The position numbers and the translations under genes were made by a program. The notes under the pieces were generated by a model. The model saw only the letters and a program-made list of their open reading frames with translations. It made no database searches and was not told where the DNA came from. From Streptomyces sp. F63 (GTDB lineage: Bacteria > Actinomycetota > Actinomycetes > Streptomycetales > Streptomycetaceae), in the NCBI RefSeq assembly GCF_018070345.1, contig NZ_JAGPXX010000005.1:62001-126000 (forward strand): a stretch of 64,000 bases of DNA, in the 5' to 3' direction. The first letter of the stretch is position 1. Each line of letters opens with the position of its first letter. Below are positions 43,370 through 51,765 of the stretch, in pieces.

Positions 43370-43546
43370 CCAACCCGTAGCAGCGTGCGAAGGACTGCGG
43401 GTATCTCATGCGCAGATACGTTCCGCTGATCGCACCGCGGAGTTGCGCCCATCGAGTGGCGCATGGGGCGTGTGCGATGGGAGAGGTCGTCCGGTGTGAG
43501 GGCGGGTCCACCGGCGGGCCGGCGCCGGCGAGCCGATCACAGCAGG

Positions 43547-44707
43547 TCAGAGGCCGCCTTCCGGAGGGACGACGGGACAGTCGGCCGAGCGGGCCAAGCG
43601 CCATCGACCACCGCGCCGTTCGACAAATCCCAGGGACTGTAATTCGTACAGCCGTGCGTTCGCCTCGTTCCCGTCCGTACCCGCTTCCCGCGCGATCTCC
43701 CGCGTGTCCGCGTCGCGCCGGGCCGGCAGGGCCTCCAGAACCCGGGCCGTGAGCGGAGCCAGCAGATCCCGGGCGACGACCGGGCCGGTCCGGCCGGGGG
43801 CCAGCTCCCCGATCCCGCCGACCAGCTCGATCACCTCGTCGGCGTCCGTGACGAGGGTGGCCTCCCCGCGCAGCAGTTCATGGACTCCCGCAGACAGACC
43901 GGACGTCACCGGGCCCGGCACGCCGGCGGACAGCCGGCCCAGCCGCTGGGCACCGCGGGCGGTCACCAGCGATCCGCTGCGGTACTCGGCCTCCACGACC
44001 ACCGTGCCGCGGGTGAGGGCGGCGATGAGCCGGTTGCGCTGCAGAAAGCGGCTGCGGGTGGGGTGGCTGCCCGGTGGGAGCTCCGCCACCAGCAGTCCCT
44101 GGTCGGCGATGCGCCGCACCAGCTCGGTGTGGCCCCGCGGATAGGCGCGGTCCACCCCACACGCGAGCACGGCGACGGTGGCGCCGCCCGCGGCCAGCGC
44201 CCCCCGGTGCGCCGCGCCGTCGATCCCGTAGGCCGCTCCGGAGACCACCACCCAGCCCCGCTCCGCCAGGCCGGCCCCGAGGGCGGTCGCCACATGGGCA
44301 CCGTAGTCCGTGCATGCCCGGGCGCCGACCACGGCGACCGACCGCAGCGCCCAGAGCCGCAGGGACGGCCTTCCCCGCACCCAGAGACCGATGGGGCGGG
44401 CATCGCCCAGGTCGTCCAGCTGCCCGGGCCATTCCCGGTCTCCCGGGCAGACGAAGCGGATACCACCGGCCTCCGCGGCACGGAGCTCCTCCGCCGGATC
44501 GCCCCCGGCCGCGCGGGCCCGGTAGCCCGCCATCCTTGCGTCGCTGACGGCGGACGGTGCTCCGCCCCGCCCGAGGAAGAGCCGCAGCAGAGCGACCGGC
44601 CCCCGCTCCCGCAGCCACCTCCCGGCCAGTTCGTCACCCGGCTCCACGATCCGGGTGAGGGCCGCCCGCGCCCGGCGCGCCTCCTCCGTCTCCGAGGCGC
44701 CCGTCAT
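43547..44707 (-). CDS. dprA: DNA processing protein DprA
   Basis: A 386-residue DprA/Smf protein that loads RecA on incoming single-stranded DNA. The Rossmann-like core is clear: SVAVVGARACTDYGAHVATALGAGLAERGWVVVSGAAYGIDGAAHRGALA, VAVLACGVDRAYPRGHTEL, GSHPTRSRFLQRNRLIAALTRGTVVVEA and GSLVTARGAQRLGR. A C-terminal winged helix (NEANARLYELQSLGFVERRGG) is present. Its ATG overlaps the comM stop (ATGA). Confidence 0.96.
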   Translation of the reverse strand: MTGASETEEARRARAALTRIVEPGDELAGRWLRERGPVALLRLFLGRGGAPSAVSDARMAGYRARAAGGDPAEELRAAEAGGIRFVCPGDREWPGQLDDLGDARPIGLWVRGRPSLRLWALRSVAVVGARACTDYGAHVATALGAGLAERGWVVVSGAAYGIDGAAHRGALAAGGATVAVLACGVDRAYPRGHTELVRRIADQGLLVAELPPGSHPTRSRFLQRNRLIAALTRGTVVVEAEYRSGSLVTARGAQRLGRLSAGVPGPVTSGLSAGVHELLRGEATLVTDADEVIELVGGIGELAPGRTGPVVARDLLAPLTARVLEALPARRDADTREIAREAGTDGNEANARLYELQSLGFVERRGGRWRLARSADCPVVPPEGGL

Positions 44708-46323
44708 GCCGGTCCCCCGACCGGAACCGCTCCCCGGCTCACGCCGGTGCGCAGCTGGAGGGCCAGGGCCACGTCGGCGGCCGCCGGCCGGTCCCGGCCC
44801 GCGAGATCGGCAGCCGTCCACGCCACCCGGAGCACCCGGTCCAGGCCACGGGCGGTGAGCAGGCCCCGTTCCAGATCCCGTTCGGCCTCCCGCAGGGCGC
44901 CGGGCTCCAGCCGCCACCGGGTGCGCAGCTCATGGCCCGGCACCTCGCCATTGAGGCGCCACGGGGTCCCGGCCAGCCGGGCCGCGGCCCGTTCCCGGGC
45001 CTGGAGCACCCTCCCGGCCACCACCGCGGTGGGCTCCCCCGTGGCCCCGCCCTCCAGAAGGGCCCGTCTCCCCACCGGTTCGACCGTGACCCGGAGGTCC
45101 ACCCGGTCCATCAGCGGTCCGGAGAGCCTCGACTGATACCGGCGGACGACGGCGGGCGGGCACTCACAGCCCACCCCGGACACCGAGTGCCTGCCGCAGG
45201 GACAGGGATTGGCGGCGAGGACGAGCAGGAAGCGGGCCGGCAGCCGCACGACGCCCGCGCTGCGGGCCACCACCACATGCCCGGACTCCAGCGGCTGCCG
45301 CAGCGCGTCCAGCACCCGGCCGCTGAACTCGGCAGCCTCGTCGAGGAAGAGGACACCGCGGTGGGCGAGGGTCACGGCCCCGGGTCTGGGCAGGCCGTTC
45401 CCCCCACCGATCAGCGACGGCATGGTCGCGGAGTGGTGCGGCGCGCAGTACGGGGGCGTGTCGATGAGCGGCTTGCCGGGCGGGAGCACTCCCGCCACCG
45501 AGTGCACGGCGGTCACCTCCAGGGACTCGCGCCGGGTCAGGGGCGGGAGCAGGGCGGGAAGCCGTTCGGCCAGCAGGGTCTTGCCCGCGCCGGGAGGTCC
45601 TTTCAGATAGAGGTGGTGTCCGCCGGCGGCGGCCACCTCCAGCGCCGTCCGGGCGGCCCGCTGGCCGGCGACGTCGGCGAGATCGGGCAGCCGCCCGCCG
45701 TCCGCGGCCCGGGAGGACAGCCCGGCCGCCGCCCCCGAGCCCGGGAGGGAGAGGCCGGCGAGCATCGGGTCCGGCCGCCCGGCTTCGTCCGGCTCCTCCT
45801 CGGGCACGGGGTCGTCGGACAGCACCGCGATCAACTGCCGCAGGCTGCGCACCCCGAGGACGGCGATCCCGGGAACCAGGGCCGCCTCGGCCGCCGTCTG
45901 CTCCGGGACGACGACCTGCTCGTACCCCGCCTCCGCAGCGGCGAGCGCGGCCGGGAGCACGCCGCGGACCGGACGCACCCGCCCGTCGAGTCCGAGCTCC
46001 CCGATCATCATCAGGTCCGCGATCCGCCGCGGATCGATCCGCTCCGCCGCCCCCAGGACCGCACAGGCAACGGCGAGGTCGAAGCCGCTTCCGCTCTTCG
46101 GGACGGAAGCCGGGCTGAGCCCTACCGTCAGCTTCTTCTGCGGCCACTCGGCGCCGGAGTTGACCACTGCGGCCCGGACCCGGTCCCGGCTTTCCACCAG
46201 GCTCTTGTCCGGCAGCCCGACGAGGGTGAAAGCCGCGATCCCGGGTTCGAGATCCGCCTGCACCTCGACCACGACACCCTCGATCCCGGCCAGCGCCACC
46301 GAGCAGGTGCGCGCGAATCCCAT
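44704..46323 (-). CDS. comM: ComM-type Mg-chelatase-like helicase
   Basis: A 539-residue YifB/ComM AAA+ protein that promotes branch migration in recombination of imported DNA. N-terminal Lon-protease-like fold (ARTCSVALAGIEGVVVEVQADLEPGIAAFTLVGLPDKSLVESRDRV), Walker A in YLKGPPGAGKTLLAERL, Walker B in GVLFLDEAAEF, a zinc-finger-like CPCGRHSVSGVGCEC, then the sensor region SGPLMDRVDLRV. ATG 46323 overlaps the yraN stop. The operon order is yraN-comM-dprA. Confidence 0.96.
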   Translation of the reverse strand: MGFARTCSVALAGIEGVVVEVQADLEPGIAAFTLVGLPDKSLVESRDRVRAAVVNSGAEWPQKKLTVGLSPASVPKSGSGFDLAVACAVLGAAERIDPRRIADLMMIGELGLDGRVRPVRGVLPAALAAAEAGYEQVVVPEQTAAEAALVPGIAVLGVRSLRQLIAVLSDDPVPEEEPDEAGRPDPMLAGLSLPGSGAAAGLSSRAADGGRLPDLADVAGQRAARTALEVAAAGGHHLYLKGPPGAGKTLLAERLPALLPPLTRRESLEVTAVHSVAGVLPPGKPLIDTPPYCAPHHSATMPSLIGGGNGLPRPGAVTLAHRGVLFLDEAAEFSGRVLDALRQPLESGHVVVARSAGVVRLPARFLLVLAANPCPCGRHSVSGVGCECPPAVVRRYQSRLSGPLMDRVDLRVTVEPVGRRALLEGGATGEPTAVVAGRVLQARERAAARLAGTPWRLNGEVPGHELRTRWRLEPGALREAERDLERGLLTARGLDRVLRVAWTAADLAGRDRPAAADVALALQLRTGVSRGAVPVGGPA

Positions 46324-46691
46324 CAGGCCACCCCCCGTGCGTGTTCGACGACGGGGGCACCCCGCCCCGGCAGCAGGACTCCCACGAGGTCGATCCGGAC
46401 CCCGCCGGGCGGAGGCTGCCGCGCCGGCCAGCGCTCCTGCAGCCACCGCGCGGCGAGCCGCCGCAGACGCGCTGCCTTCCGGACCGGCACGCCCGCCATG
46501 GGATGCTCGCGGCCGCCGGCCCGGCGGGTCTTGACCTCGCAGATCACCAGGGCGTCGCCGTCCCGGGCGACGATGTCGATCTCACCCTCGCGGCAGCGCC
46601 AGTTGCGTTCCAGTACCGTCATCCCGGCGTCGGCCAGCCGCCGGGCCGCCAGGTCCTCTCCGTAGCGGCCGAGCGCTCCTCGCGCGTTCAT
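46323..46691 (-). CDS. yraN: YraN/UPF0102 family nuclease-fold protein
   Basis: A 122-residue UPF0102 protein with an endonuclease-like fold: [51 protein letters not shown], where GEIDIV and EVKTR are the PD-(D/E)XK core. Function is not established. ATG 46691 has GGAGG 8 bases upstream and is preferred to the GTG three codons earlier. First gene of the yraN-comM-dprA operon. Confidence 0.95.
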   Translation of the reverse strand: MNARGALGRYGEDLAARRLADAGMTVLERNWRCREGEIDIVARDGDALVICEVKTRRAGGREHPMAGVPVRKAARLRRLAARWLQERWPARQPPPGGVRIDLVGVLLPGRGAPVVEHARGVA

Positions 46692-46756
46692 CGGCACCAC
46701 CTCCGGGAGCGACTCTCCCGGAACCGGAGCAATGAAGTGGATCTTGCTCTGAAACG

Positions 46757-46779
46757 GTGGATTACTCGCCGGTTGTGGA
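46757..46779 (-). promoter_or_regulatory. Bipartite DnaA-box-like element, copy 2
   Basis: On the minus strand TCCACAACCGGC, two bases, then GTAATCCAC, identical at 21 of 23 positions to the element before the M23 gene and in the same orientation relative to the downstream gene, 66 bases before yraN. It is preceded by TTT, giving TTTTCCACA, one base from the DnaA box. Confidence 0.6.
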
Positions 46780-46813
46780 AAAACCGCTCACTCGACGGGG
46801 TGAACCGGCGGTC

Positions 46814-47137
46814 TCATCGGTTGAAACCGGACTCGTCCGGCAGTTCGAGGTCGCTCTTGTTGAGCTCCTCGATGTTCACGTCCTTGAAGGTCAGCACCCG
46901 GACCTGCTTCACGAACCGCGCGGGCCGGTACATGTCCCACACCCAGGCATCGGCCATGGAGATCTCGAAGAAGACCTCTCCCTGCACCGAGTGCACCTGC
47001 ATCTCGTAGGCGTTCGTCAGATAGAAACGCCGTTCGGTCTCGATCACGTACTTGAACAGGCCGACGACGTCGCGGTACTCCCGGTAGAGCTTCAGCTCCA
47101 TCTCGGTCTCGTACTTTTCGAGGTCTTCGGCGCTCAT
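46814..47137 (-). CDS. DUF2469 protein
   Basis: A 107-residue actinobacterial DUF2469 protein: SAEDLEKYETEMELKLYREYRDVVGLFKYVIETERRFYLTN, then DAWVWDMYRPARFVKQVRVLTFKDVNIEEL. This family is nearly invariant in actinomycetes and usually lies near yraN and rnhB; its function is unknown. Highly charged, no membrane segment. Forty bases after the NUDIX gene, likely in the sipZ transcript. Confidence 0.95.
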   Translation of the reverse strand: MSAEDLEKYETEMELKLYREYRDVVGLFKYVIETERRFYLTNAYEMQVHSVQGEVFFEISMADAWVWDMYRPARFVKQVRVLTFKDVNIEELNKSDLELPDESGFNR

Positions 47138-47176
47138 GACATGGTCCCCTTCAGCCGGGCGTCCCCCTATTGTGCG

Positions 47177-47665
47177 TCAGGCCCGTTCCGCCTCCAGGGT
47201 CACGGGCGCACTCGGAGGACCCTCGGCGAGCAGCGTGCGCAGCAGCTCCGCGAGCTTGGTCGGATACACCGTCTCACGCAGCGTGGACAGTTCCCCGGAG
47301 GTCCACCACCGGAGCCCGGTGATGCTGCGTTGTTCCAGCTCGGTGCGGCCCGCGCCATCGGTGCCGGTCTGCCGGGTCCTGCCCAGGAAATACCACTCGT
47401 CCTGGTTCCAGCGGCGCCCGTCGAACGGAAAGGAACAGCTGCGCCGCCACAGCACCGGCCCCAGCTCGACCTCCGTGATCCCGGTCTCCTCGGCCAGCTC
47501 GCGCCGGGCCGCCTCCTCCCGGCTCTCCCCGGGCTCGACGCCGCCGCCCGGGGTGAACCACCAGGAGAGCCGGGGGTCGGCGGGTTCGTGTCCGTGCAGC
47601 AGCAGAATCCGGTCGGCGGGGTCGAGCAGCACCACGCGCGCCACCTTTCGCCGCACCTCAGGCAC
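47177..47665 (-). CDS. NUDIX hydrolase
   Basis: A 162-residue NUDIX protein with a complete box GGVEPGESREEAARRELAEETGITEVELG, including the REXXEE residues that bind metal. Cleaves an unknown nucleoside diphosphate derivative. GTG 47665 overlaps the sipZ stop by 8 bases. In S. lividans, as I recall, sipZ is followed by a mutT-like gene in one operon, in agreement with this order. Confidence 0.93.
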   Translation of the reverse strand: MPEVRRKVARVVLLDPADRILLLHGHEPADPRLSWWFTPGGGVEPGESREEAARRELAEETGITEVELGPVLWRRSCSFPFDGRRWNQDEWYFLGRTRQTGTDGAGRTELEQRSITGLRWWTSGELSTLRETVYPTKLAELLRTLLAEGPPSAPVTLEAERA

Positions 47666-48395
47666 CGGACCGCTCCGTGCGCCGCCGCCCGGCCCGGCGG
47701 GCGACCGGCCCGTACGCGGCCCCCGCGAGAACCAGGACCGCCCCGGCGGCCACGGCCAGGGAGAGCGGCCGCAGCGGGCCGGGCTCGGAGACCCCGCCGG
47801 GGAGCTCCGCGAAGGGTGCCGGGCGGGGCATCGTCCCGAAGGAGTCCACCGGCCAGATCCCGGCGTCCACCCGGGCGCTCACCGCGCTCGCGGGCACCGC
47901 GCCGTGATCGCCGTCGGTCAGGTGTTCCCGCGAGTCCAGAGAGGTGCTCCGGTGGTCGCCCAGAAGGAACACACTTCCCCGGGGGACCTCCGCGGTGAAT
48001 TCCATCGGAGAGGCCGGACCGGCGCTCCGCAGATACGGTTCGTCGAGCGGTTCGCCGTTCACCGCCAGCCGGCCGTCGGCGTCGCAGCAGACGACCTTGT
48101 CCCCGCCGACGCCCACCACACGCTTGATCATGGGGAGGTCTCCCCAGGCCGCGTCGGTGAACACCACCACATCACCGCGCCGGACCTCCCCGCCGTCGAT
48201 CCGTTCGGCCAGCACCCGGTCACCGGCGTTGACGGTCGGCTCCATGGAGTCCGTCGGCACGGTGTACGGCTGGTAGAGCAGTGCCGCCCAGACGAATCCC
48301 CCCAGGAACAGCACACAGCCGACGGCCACCGCCAGCCCGGAGAGTATCCCGCCCGCTGTGCGGTGGCCGTCGGCCGTCCGTTCCGCTGTGCTCAT
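47658..48395 (-). CDS. sipZ: Type I signal peptidase, fourth of cluster
   Basis: A 245-residue membrane signal peptidase. One N-terminal helix (AVAVGCVLFLGGFVWAALL), then Box B with the nucleophile Ser in TVPTDSMEPTVNAGDRVL, and the general-base Lys in LPMIKRVVGVGGDKV, LLGDHRSTSLDSR, and a C-terminal helix near LAVAAGAVLVLAGAAYG. It starts 58 bases after sipY and leads a transcript with the NUDIX, DUF2469 genes. The symbol follows the S. lividans order. Confidence 0.93.
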   Translation of the reverse strand: MSTAERTADGHRTAGGILSGLAVAVGCVLFLGGFVWAALLYQPYTVPTDSMEPTVNAGDRVLAERIDGGEVRRGDVVVFTDAAWGDLPMIKRVVGVGGDKVVCCDADGRLAVNGEPLDEPYLRSAGPASPMEFTAEVPRGSVFLLGDHRSTSLDSREHLTDGDHGAVPASAVSARVDAGIWPVDSFGTMPRPAPFAELPGGVSEPGPLRPLSLAVAAGAVLVLAGAAYGPVARRAGRRRTERSGA

Positions 48396-48453
48396 TGCCG
48401 CTCCCCGCCTCGATGCTCCGGGACGGCACCCTACCCGGCGGTACGGGACGCGG

Positions 48454-49428
48454 TCAGCCGTCCCGCTCCGTCTTTCCCGTCACCGTCACCGATACGCCCA
48501 GCGGCGCCGGGCCGGTGGCCGCGTCCCGTGCGAGCAGCCGCCGGCGGCGCCACAGCACCAGCGGCACCGCACCGGCCAAGCCGAGAGCCGCGGGGGCCGC
48601 CCCGGCTGCCACGGCGTTCAGCCCGCGCTGGTCGAACGTGTCCGGGACCGGGAGGGTGGACCAGCGGTCCAGCGGCCAGGCCACGACCACGGCGCGCCCG
48701 ACCACCTCGTCGACCGGGACGGTGCCGTTCCCGGGGAGGTCCTGGTGGTAGCGGGAGTCGAGGGAGTTCTGGCGGTGGTCCCCCATCACCCAGATCCGGC
48801 CCTCCGGAATCTTGACCGGGCCGAACTCCTTGTCGCCGCACGGGGTGTCCCCGGGGTAGAGATAGTCCTCGTCAAGGGCCCTGCCGTTGACCTCGACCGG
48901 ACCGGTCTTCTTGCACTCGACGGTGTCGCCGCCCACCCCGATCACCCGCTTGATCAGGTCCTTCTCCTCCGCGGACGGCATGAGTCCGATGGCGCTCAGC
49001 ACATTCCGCACCGCGGAGGCGACCGGGCCGGACTCCGTCTCGGGCATCTCCCCGAGCCAGCGTCCGGGGTCGTGGAAGACGACGACCTCACCGCGCTCGG
49101 GTTCGGATCCGAACCACGGGGTGAGCTTGTCCACCAGCACCCGGTCCCCGCGCTGCAGGGTGTTCTGCATCGAGTCGGAGGGGATCGAAAAGGCCTGCAG
49201 AAGGAAGGTCTTGATGAGAAGCGCCAAGAGCAGCGCGATCCCGATGAGGATCGGCAGCTCTTTCCAGAAGGAACGCGGCTTCTTCCCTCTCACCTCGCCT
49301 TCCTCACCACCGTTCGTCTCTCCCTCTCCCTCTGTGTCTCCGTCTCCGTCTCCGTAACGCTCCCCGTCCTCCGGGCGTTCCTCGGGTTCGTCCTGACCGG
49401 TTCGTGCGCCGACGGCCACGTCCCCCAC
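48454..49428 (-). CDS. sipY: Type I signal peptidase, third of cluster
   Basis: A 324-residue signal peptidase. The N-terminal cytoplasmic tail is strongly acidic (GDGDGDTEGEGET), then a helix LPILIGIALLLALLIKTFLL, the catalytic Ser in FSIPSDSMQNTLQRGDRVLVDK and Lys in KDLIKRVIGVGGDTV, WVMGDHRQNSLDSRYH, and a C-terminal membrane segment (AAGAAPAALGLAGAVPLVLW). GTG 49428 has GAGGAG 5 bases upstream; an earlier GTG at 49434 lies inside that site. The first 125 bases overlap the end of sipX in another frame. Confidence 0.93.
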   Translation of the reverse strand: MGDVAVGARTGQDEPEERPEDGERYGDGDGDTEGEGETNGGEEGEVRGKKPRSFWKELPILIGIALLLALLIKTFLLQAFSIPSDSMQNTLQRGDRVLVDKLTPWFGSEPERGEVVVFHDPGRWLGEMPETESGPVASAVRNVLSAIGLMPSAEEKDLIKRVIGVGGDTVECKKTGPVEVNGRALDEDYLYPGDTPCGDKEFGPVKIPEGRIWVMGDHRQNSLDSRYHQDLPGNGTVPVDEVVGRAVVVAWPLDRWSTLPVPDTFDQRGLNAVAAGAAPAALGLAGAVPLVLWRRRRLLARDAATGPAPLGVSVTVTGKTERDG

Positions 49429-50434
49429 ATCCACTCCTCACTCCGCACTGCTGCTTGGCCCGCGCACGGCGCAGGCCCACCACTCCCATAACGAGCGGGA
49501 GTTCCGCAGGGATCGGGAGATGGATCATCGCTTGCCGTTCCCGGGCCGGCTCGGGCCCGGGAACCCCAGTATGGGCCCCTGGCCTGTCACTCCGCGGAAC
49601 CAGGGCGGTCGCGGGTGTCGCCGCGCCGCTCCGGTCGGGCACCGAGGCGTAGGTCTCCTGCTCCTCCAGCCGGCTCCAGTGGTCGAACGGCCAGGCGATC
49701 CACAGGGCCCGGCCCACCACCAGGTCCTCCGGGACCGTGCCGTTCGCGGTCTCCTTCAGATGGAAGCGGGAGTCCGCCGAGTTCGACCGGTGGTCTCCCA
49801 TGACGAAGAGCCGGCCCGGCGGGACCGACACTTCGAACCGCTGCTCGGAAGGTGAGTTGCCGGGGTGCAGATACGGTTCGTTGATCGCCGTGTCGTTGAC
49901 GGTGACGCGGCCGTCGGGGTCGCAGCACCGCACCGTGTCCCCGCCGACCGCGACGACCCGCTTGATCAGGTCCTGCTCGTCGTCCGAGGGGAGCAGGCCG
50001 ATGAAGGTCAGCAGTTGCTTGCCCTGCTTGATCCCCACCGGGTCCTCCTCGGTGCTGATCTGCTCCCCCTCGAGCCAGCCACCCGGGTCCTTGAAGACCA
50101 CGACGTCGCCCCGCTGCGGCTTCGAGCCGAACCACGGCGTCAGCTTGTCCACCAGCACCCGGTCGCCGATCTGGATGGTCTGTTCCATCGAGCCCGATGG
50201 GATCACGAACGCCTGTACGAGGAAGGTCTTGAGCCCCAGGGCGATCAGGACGGCCACGGTGATGAGGATCGGCACCTCCTGGATCGCCGACCGGCGGCGG
50301 CGGCGCTTGATGCGCTGCGCGGCACGGCGCCGCTCGGCCCGCCCGCCGGTCAGCCGCCCGCCGGTGGGACGCGACCCCGTGGGCAGCCGGAGGTCCCGGT
50401 CGGGGCCGCCCCGCGGCTTGCCGCGGTTACCCAT
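49304..50434 (-). CDS. sipX: Type I signal peptidase, second of cluster, with long overlapping tail
   Basis: A 376-residue signal peptidase. Basic Arg-rich N-terminus (RRRAAQRIKRRRRRSAIQEV), membrane helix ILITVAVLIALGLKTFLV, nucleophile Ser in FVIPSGSMEQTIQIGDRVLVDK, Lys in QDLIKRVVAVGGDTV, FVMGDHRSNSADSRFH and a second membrane stretch (LPIPAELPLVMGVVGL). Beyond it the frame runs 60 more codons, ending in an Arg-rich tail that overlaps sipY by 125 bases and includes a TTA codon (49357-49355). GGGAGG precedes ATG 50434, which overlaps sipW by 8 bases. Confidence 0.9.
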   Translation of the reverse strand: MGNRGKPRGGPDRDLRLPTGSRPTGGRLTGGRAERRRAAQRIKRRRRRSAIQEVPILITVAVLIALGLKTFLVQAFVIPSGSMEQTIQIGDRVLVDKLTPWFGSKPQRGDVVVFKDPGGWLEGEQISTEEDPVGIKQGKQLLTFIGLLPSDDEQDLIKRVVAVGGDTVRCCDPDGRVTVNDTAINEPYLHPGNSPSEQRFEVSVPPGRLFVMGDHRSNSADSRFHLKETANGTVPEDLVVGRALWIAWPFDHWSRLEEQETYASVPDRSGAATPATALVPRSDRPGAHTGVPGPEPARERQAMIHLPIPAELPLVMGVVGLRRARAKQQCGVRSGCGGRGRRRTNRSGRTRGTPGGRGALRRRRRRHRGRGRDERW

Positions 50435-51224
50435 GGCCGCCTCCCCGCCCGGCGGCCGGCGCATCGGGCACGCGGGCGAAACCCTCCGGCGTGGTGAGGG
50501 ACGTCCAGTGACGGGACGGCCATCCGATCCAGTCGGCTCTGCCGATGACCCGGTCGACGGGCACCGTGCCGCCGCCGGGCTCGCCGAGATGGTCGCGGGA
50601 GTCGCGGGAGTCACTGCGGTGGTCGCCCATGACCCAGAGTCTGCCCAATGGCACGACGATGTCGAAGGGCACCTGGGACGGGCTGTCACCCGGTAGCAGA
50701 TAGTCCTCGTCGAGGGCCACGCCGTTCACCTTGATCCTTCCCCGCTCGTCACAGCAGGTGACCCGGTCGCCGCCGATTCCCACCACGCGCTTGACGTAGT
50801 CGGTCTCGTCCGGCTCCGCGAGTCCCACGGCGGCTGCCGCCTCGCGCAGCAGTCCGGTCAGCACGCCACTGGAGCGCCCGCCGTGGACGAACGAACCGGT
50901 GCCGTCGAACACCACTACGTCTCCGCGGCCCGGTTCGTTGCCGAATCCGTAGGCGAGCTTGTTCACGAGCACGCGATCGCCGGTCCTCAGCGTGGGCTCC
51001 ATCGAACCGCTGGGGATGAGGAAGGGCTGCACCACCCAGGCGCTGAGCAGGGACACTCCGGCGACCGAGAGGGCCACGAGGAGCCCGGCCCGCCGCCAGA
51101 ACCCACGGCCGGGGCGTCGCGCGGGGCCCGCCGGGCCCGAACGCGCCGAGCGCGACCGCGTCTGCCGCCCCTCAAGAGGTGCGGCAGAGCGATCGCGCTC
51201 GGAAAGGTGTTCGTCGGTGTCCAT
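50427..51224 (-). CDS. sipW: Type I signal peptidase, first of cluster
   Basis: A 265-residue signal peptidase with a single N-terminal membrane helix (GLLVALSVAGVSLLSAWVV) and no C-terminal one, which distinguishes it from its three neighbours. Nucleophile Ser in FLIPSGSMEPTLRTGDRVLVNK, general-base Lys in TDYVKRVVGIGGDRV, WVMGDHRSDSRDSRDH. It follows rplS by 48 bases and starts the sip run. Confidence 0.94.
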   Translation of the reverse strand: MDTDEHLSERDRSAAPLEGRQTRSRSARSGPAGPARRPGRGFWRRAGLLVALSVAGVSLLSAWVVQPFLIPSGSMEPTLRTGDRVLVNKLAYGFGNEPGRGDVVVFDGTGSFVHGGRSSGVLTGLLREAAAAVGLAEPDETDYVKRVVGIGGDRVTCCDERGRIKVNGVALDEDYLLPGDSPSQVPFDIVVPLGRLWVMGDHRSDSRDSRDHLGEPGGGTVPVDRVIGRADWIGWPSRHWTSLTTPEGFARVPDAPAAGRGGGHG

Positions 51225-51272
51225 CGCCCCAAAAGCCTAACCGGCCGGGCCGCGTGGACCTCCGGCGAAGGT

Positions 51273-51617
51273 TCAGCTGCGCTTCTCCTTGATCTTCGCG
51301 GCCTTGCCGCGGAGCTCGCGCAGGTAGTACAGCTTGGCGCGGCGGACGTCACCGCGGGTCACGACCTCGATCTTCTCGACGATCGGGGTGTGCACCGGGA
51401 AGGTGCGTTCCACGCCGACGCTGAAGCTGACCTTGCGGACCGTGAAGGTCTCGCGGACTCCGGAGCCCTGACGGCGGATGACGACGCCCTTGAACTGCTG
51501 GACACGGGAGCGGTTGCCCTCGATGACGCGGACGTGGACGTTCACGGTGTCGCCGGGGCGGAACGCGGGGACGTCGCTGCGCAGCGATGCGGAGTCGACG
51601 CTGTCGAGAAGGTTCAT
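51273..51617 (-). CDS. rplS: 50S ribosomal protein L19
   Basis: A 114-residue L19 at the 30S-50S interface: [64 protein letters not shown], then [23 protein letters not shown] 51617 is the conserved start; extra upstream codons are not. A hairpin lies in its leader. Confidence 0.98.
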   Translation of the reverse strand: MNLLDSVDSASLRSDVPAFRPGDTVNVHVRVIEGNRSRVQQFKGVVIRRQGSGVRETFTVRKVSFSVGVERTFPVHTPIVEKIEVVTRGDVRRAKLYYLRELRGKAAKIKEKRS

Positions 51618-51633
51618 GACCGTCTGCTTTCCT

Positions 51634-51657
51634 CGCTGATGCCACAGGTCATCAGCG
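51634..51657 (-). other. Leader hairpin before rplS
   Basis: CGCTGATG pairs with CATCAGCG across an 8-base loop, ending 17 bases before the rplS start and just upstream of its ribosome binding site. Could be an L19 leader or simple stem. The rest of the trmD-rplS gap shows nothing else. Confidence 0.4.
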
Positions 51658-51765
51658 GTACGTAAGGGTGCGAGATGCGGGGTGCCGCCGGTTCGGGCGG
51701 CGAGTGCGGCGGGCGGGCGTCGTTCCCCCTGTGGCAGGGGCGCGCGCCGGACGCACAACAGCGGC

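Noticed and set aside
49318..49370. Simple GAGACG-type repeat as a non-coding microsatellite
   Set aside because: It is coding in both the sipY N-terminal and sipX C-terminal frames; treated under the overlap finding instead.
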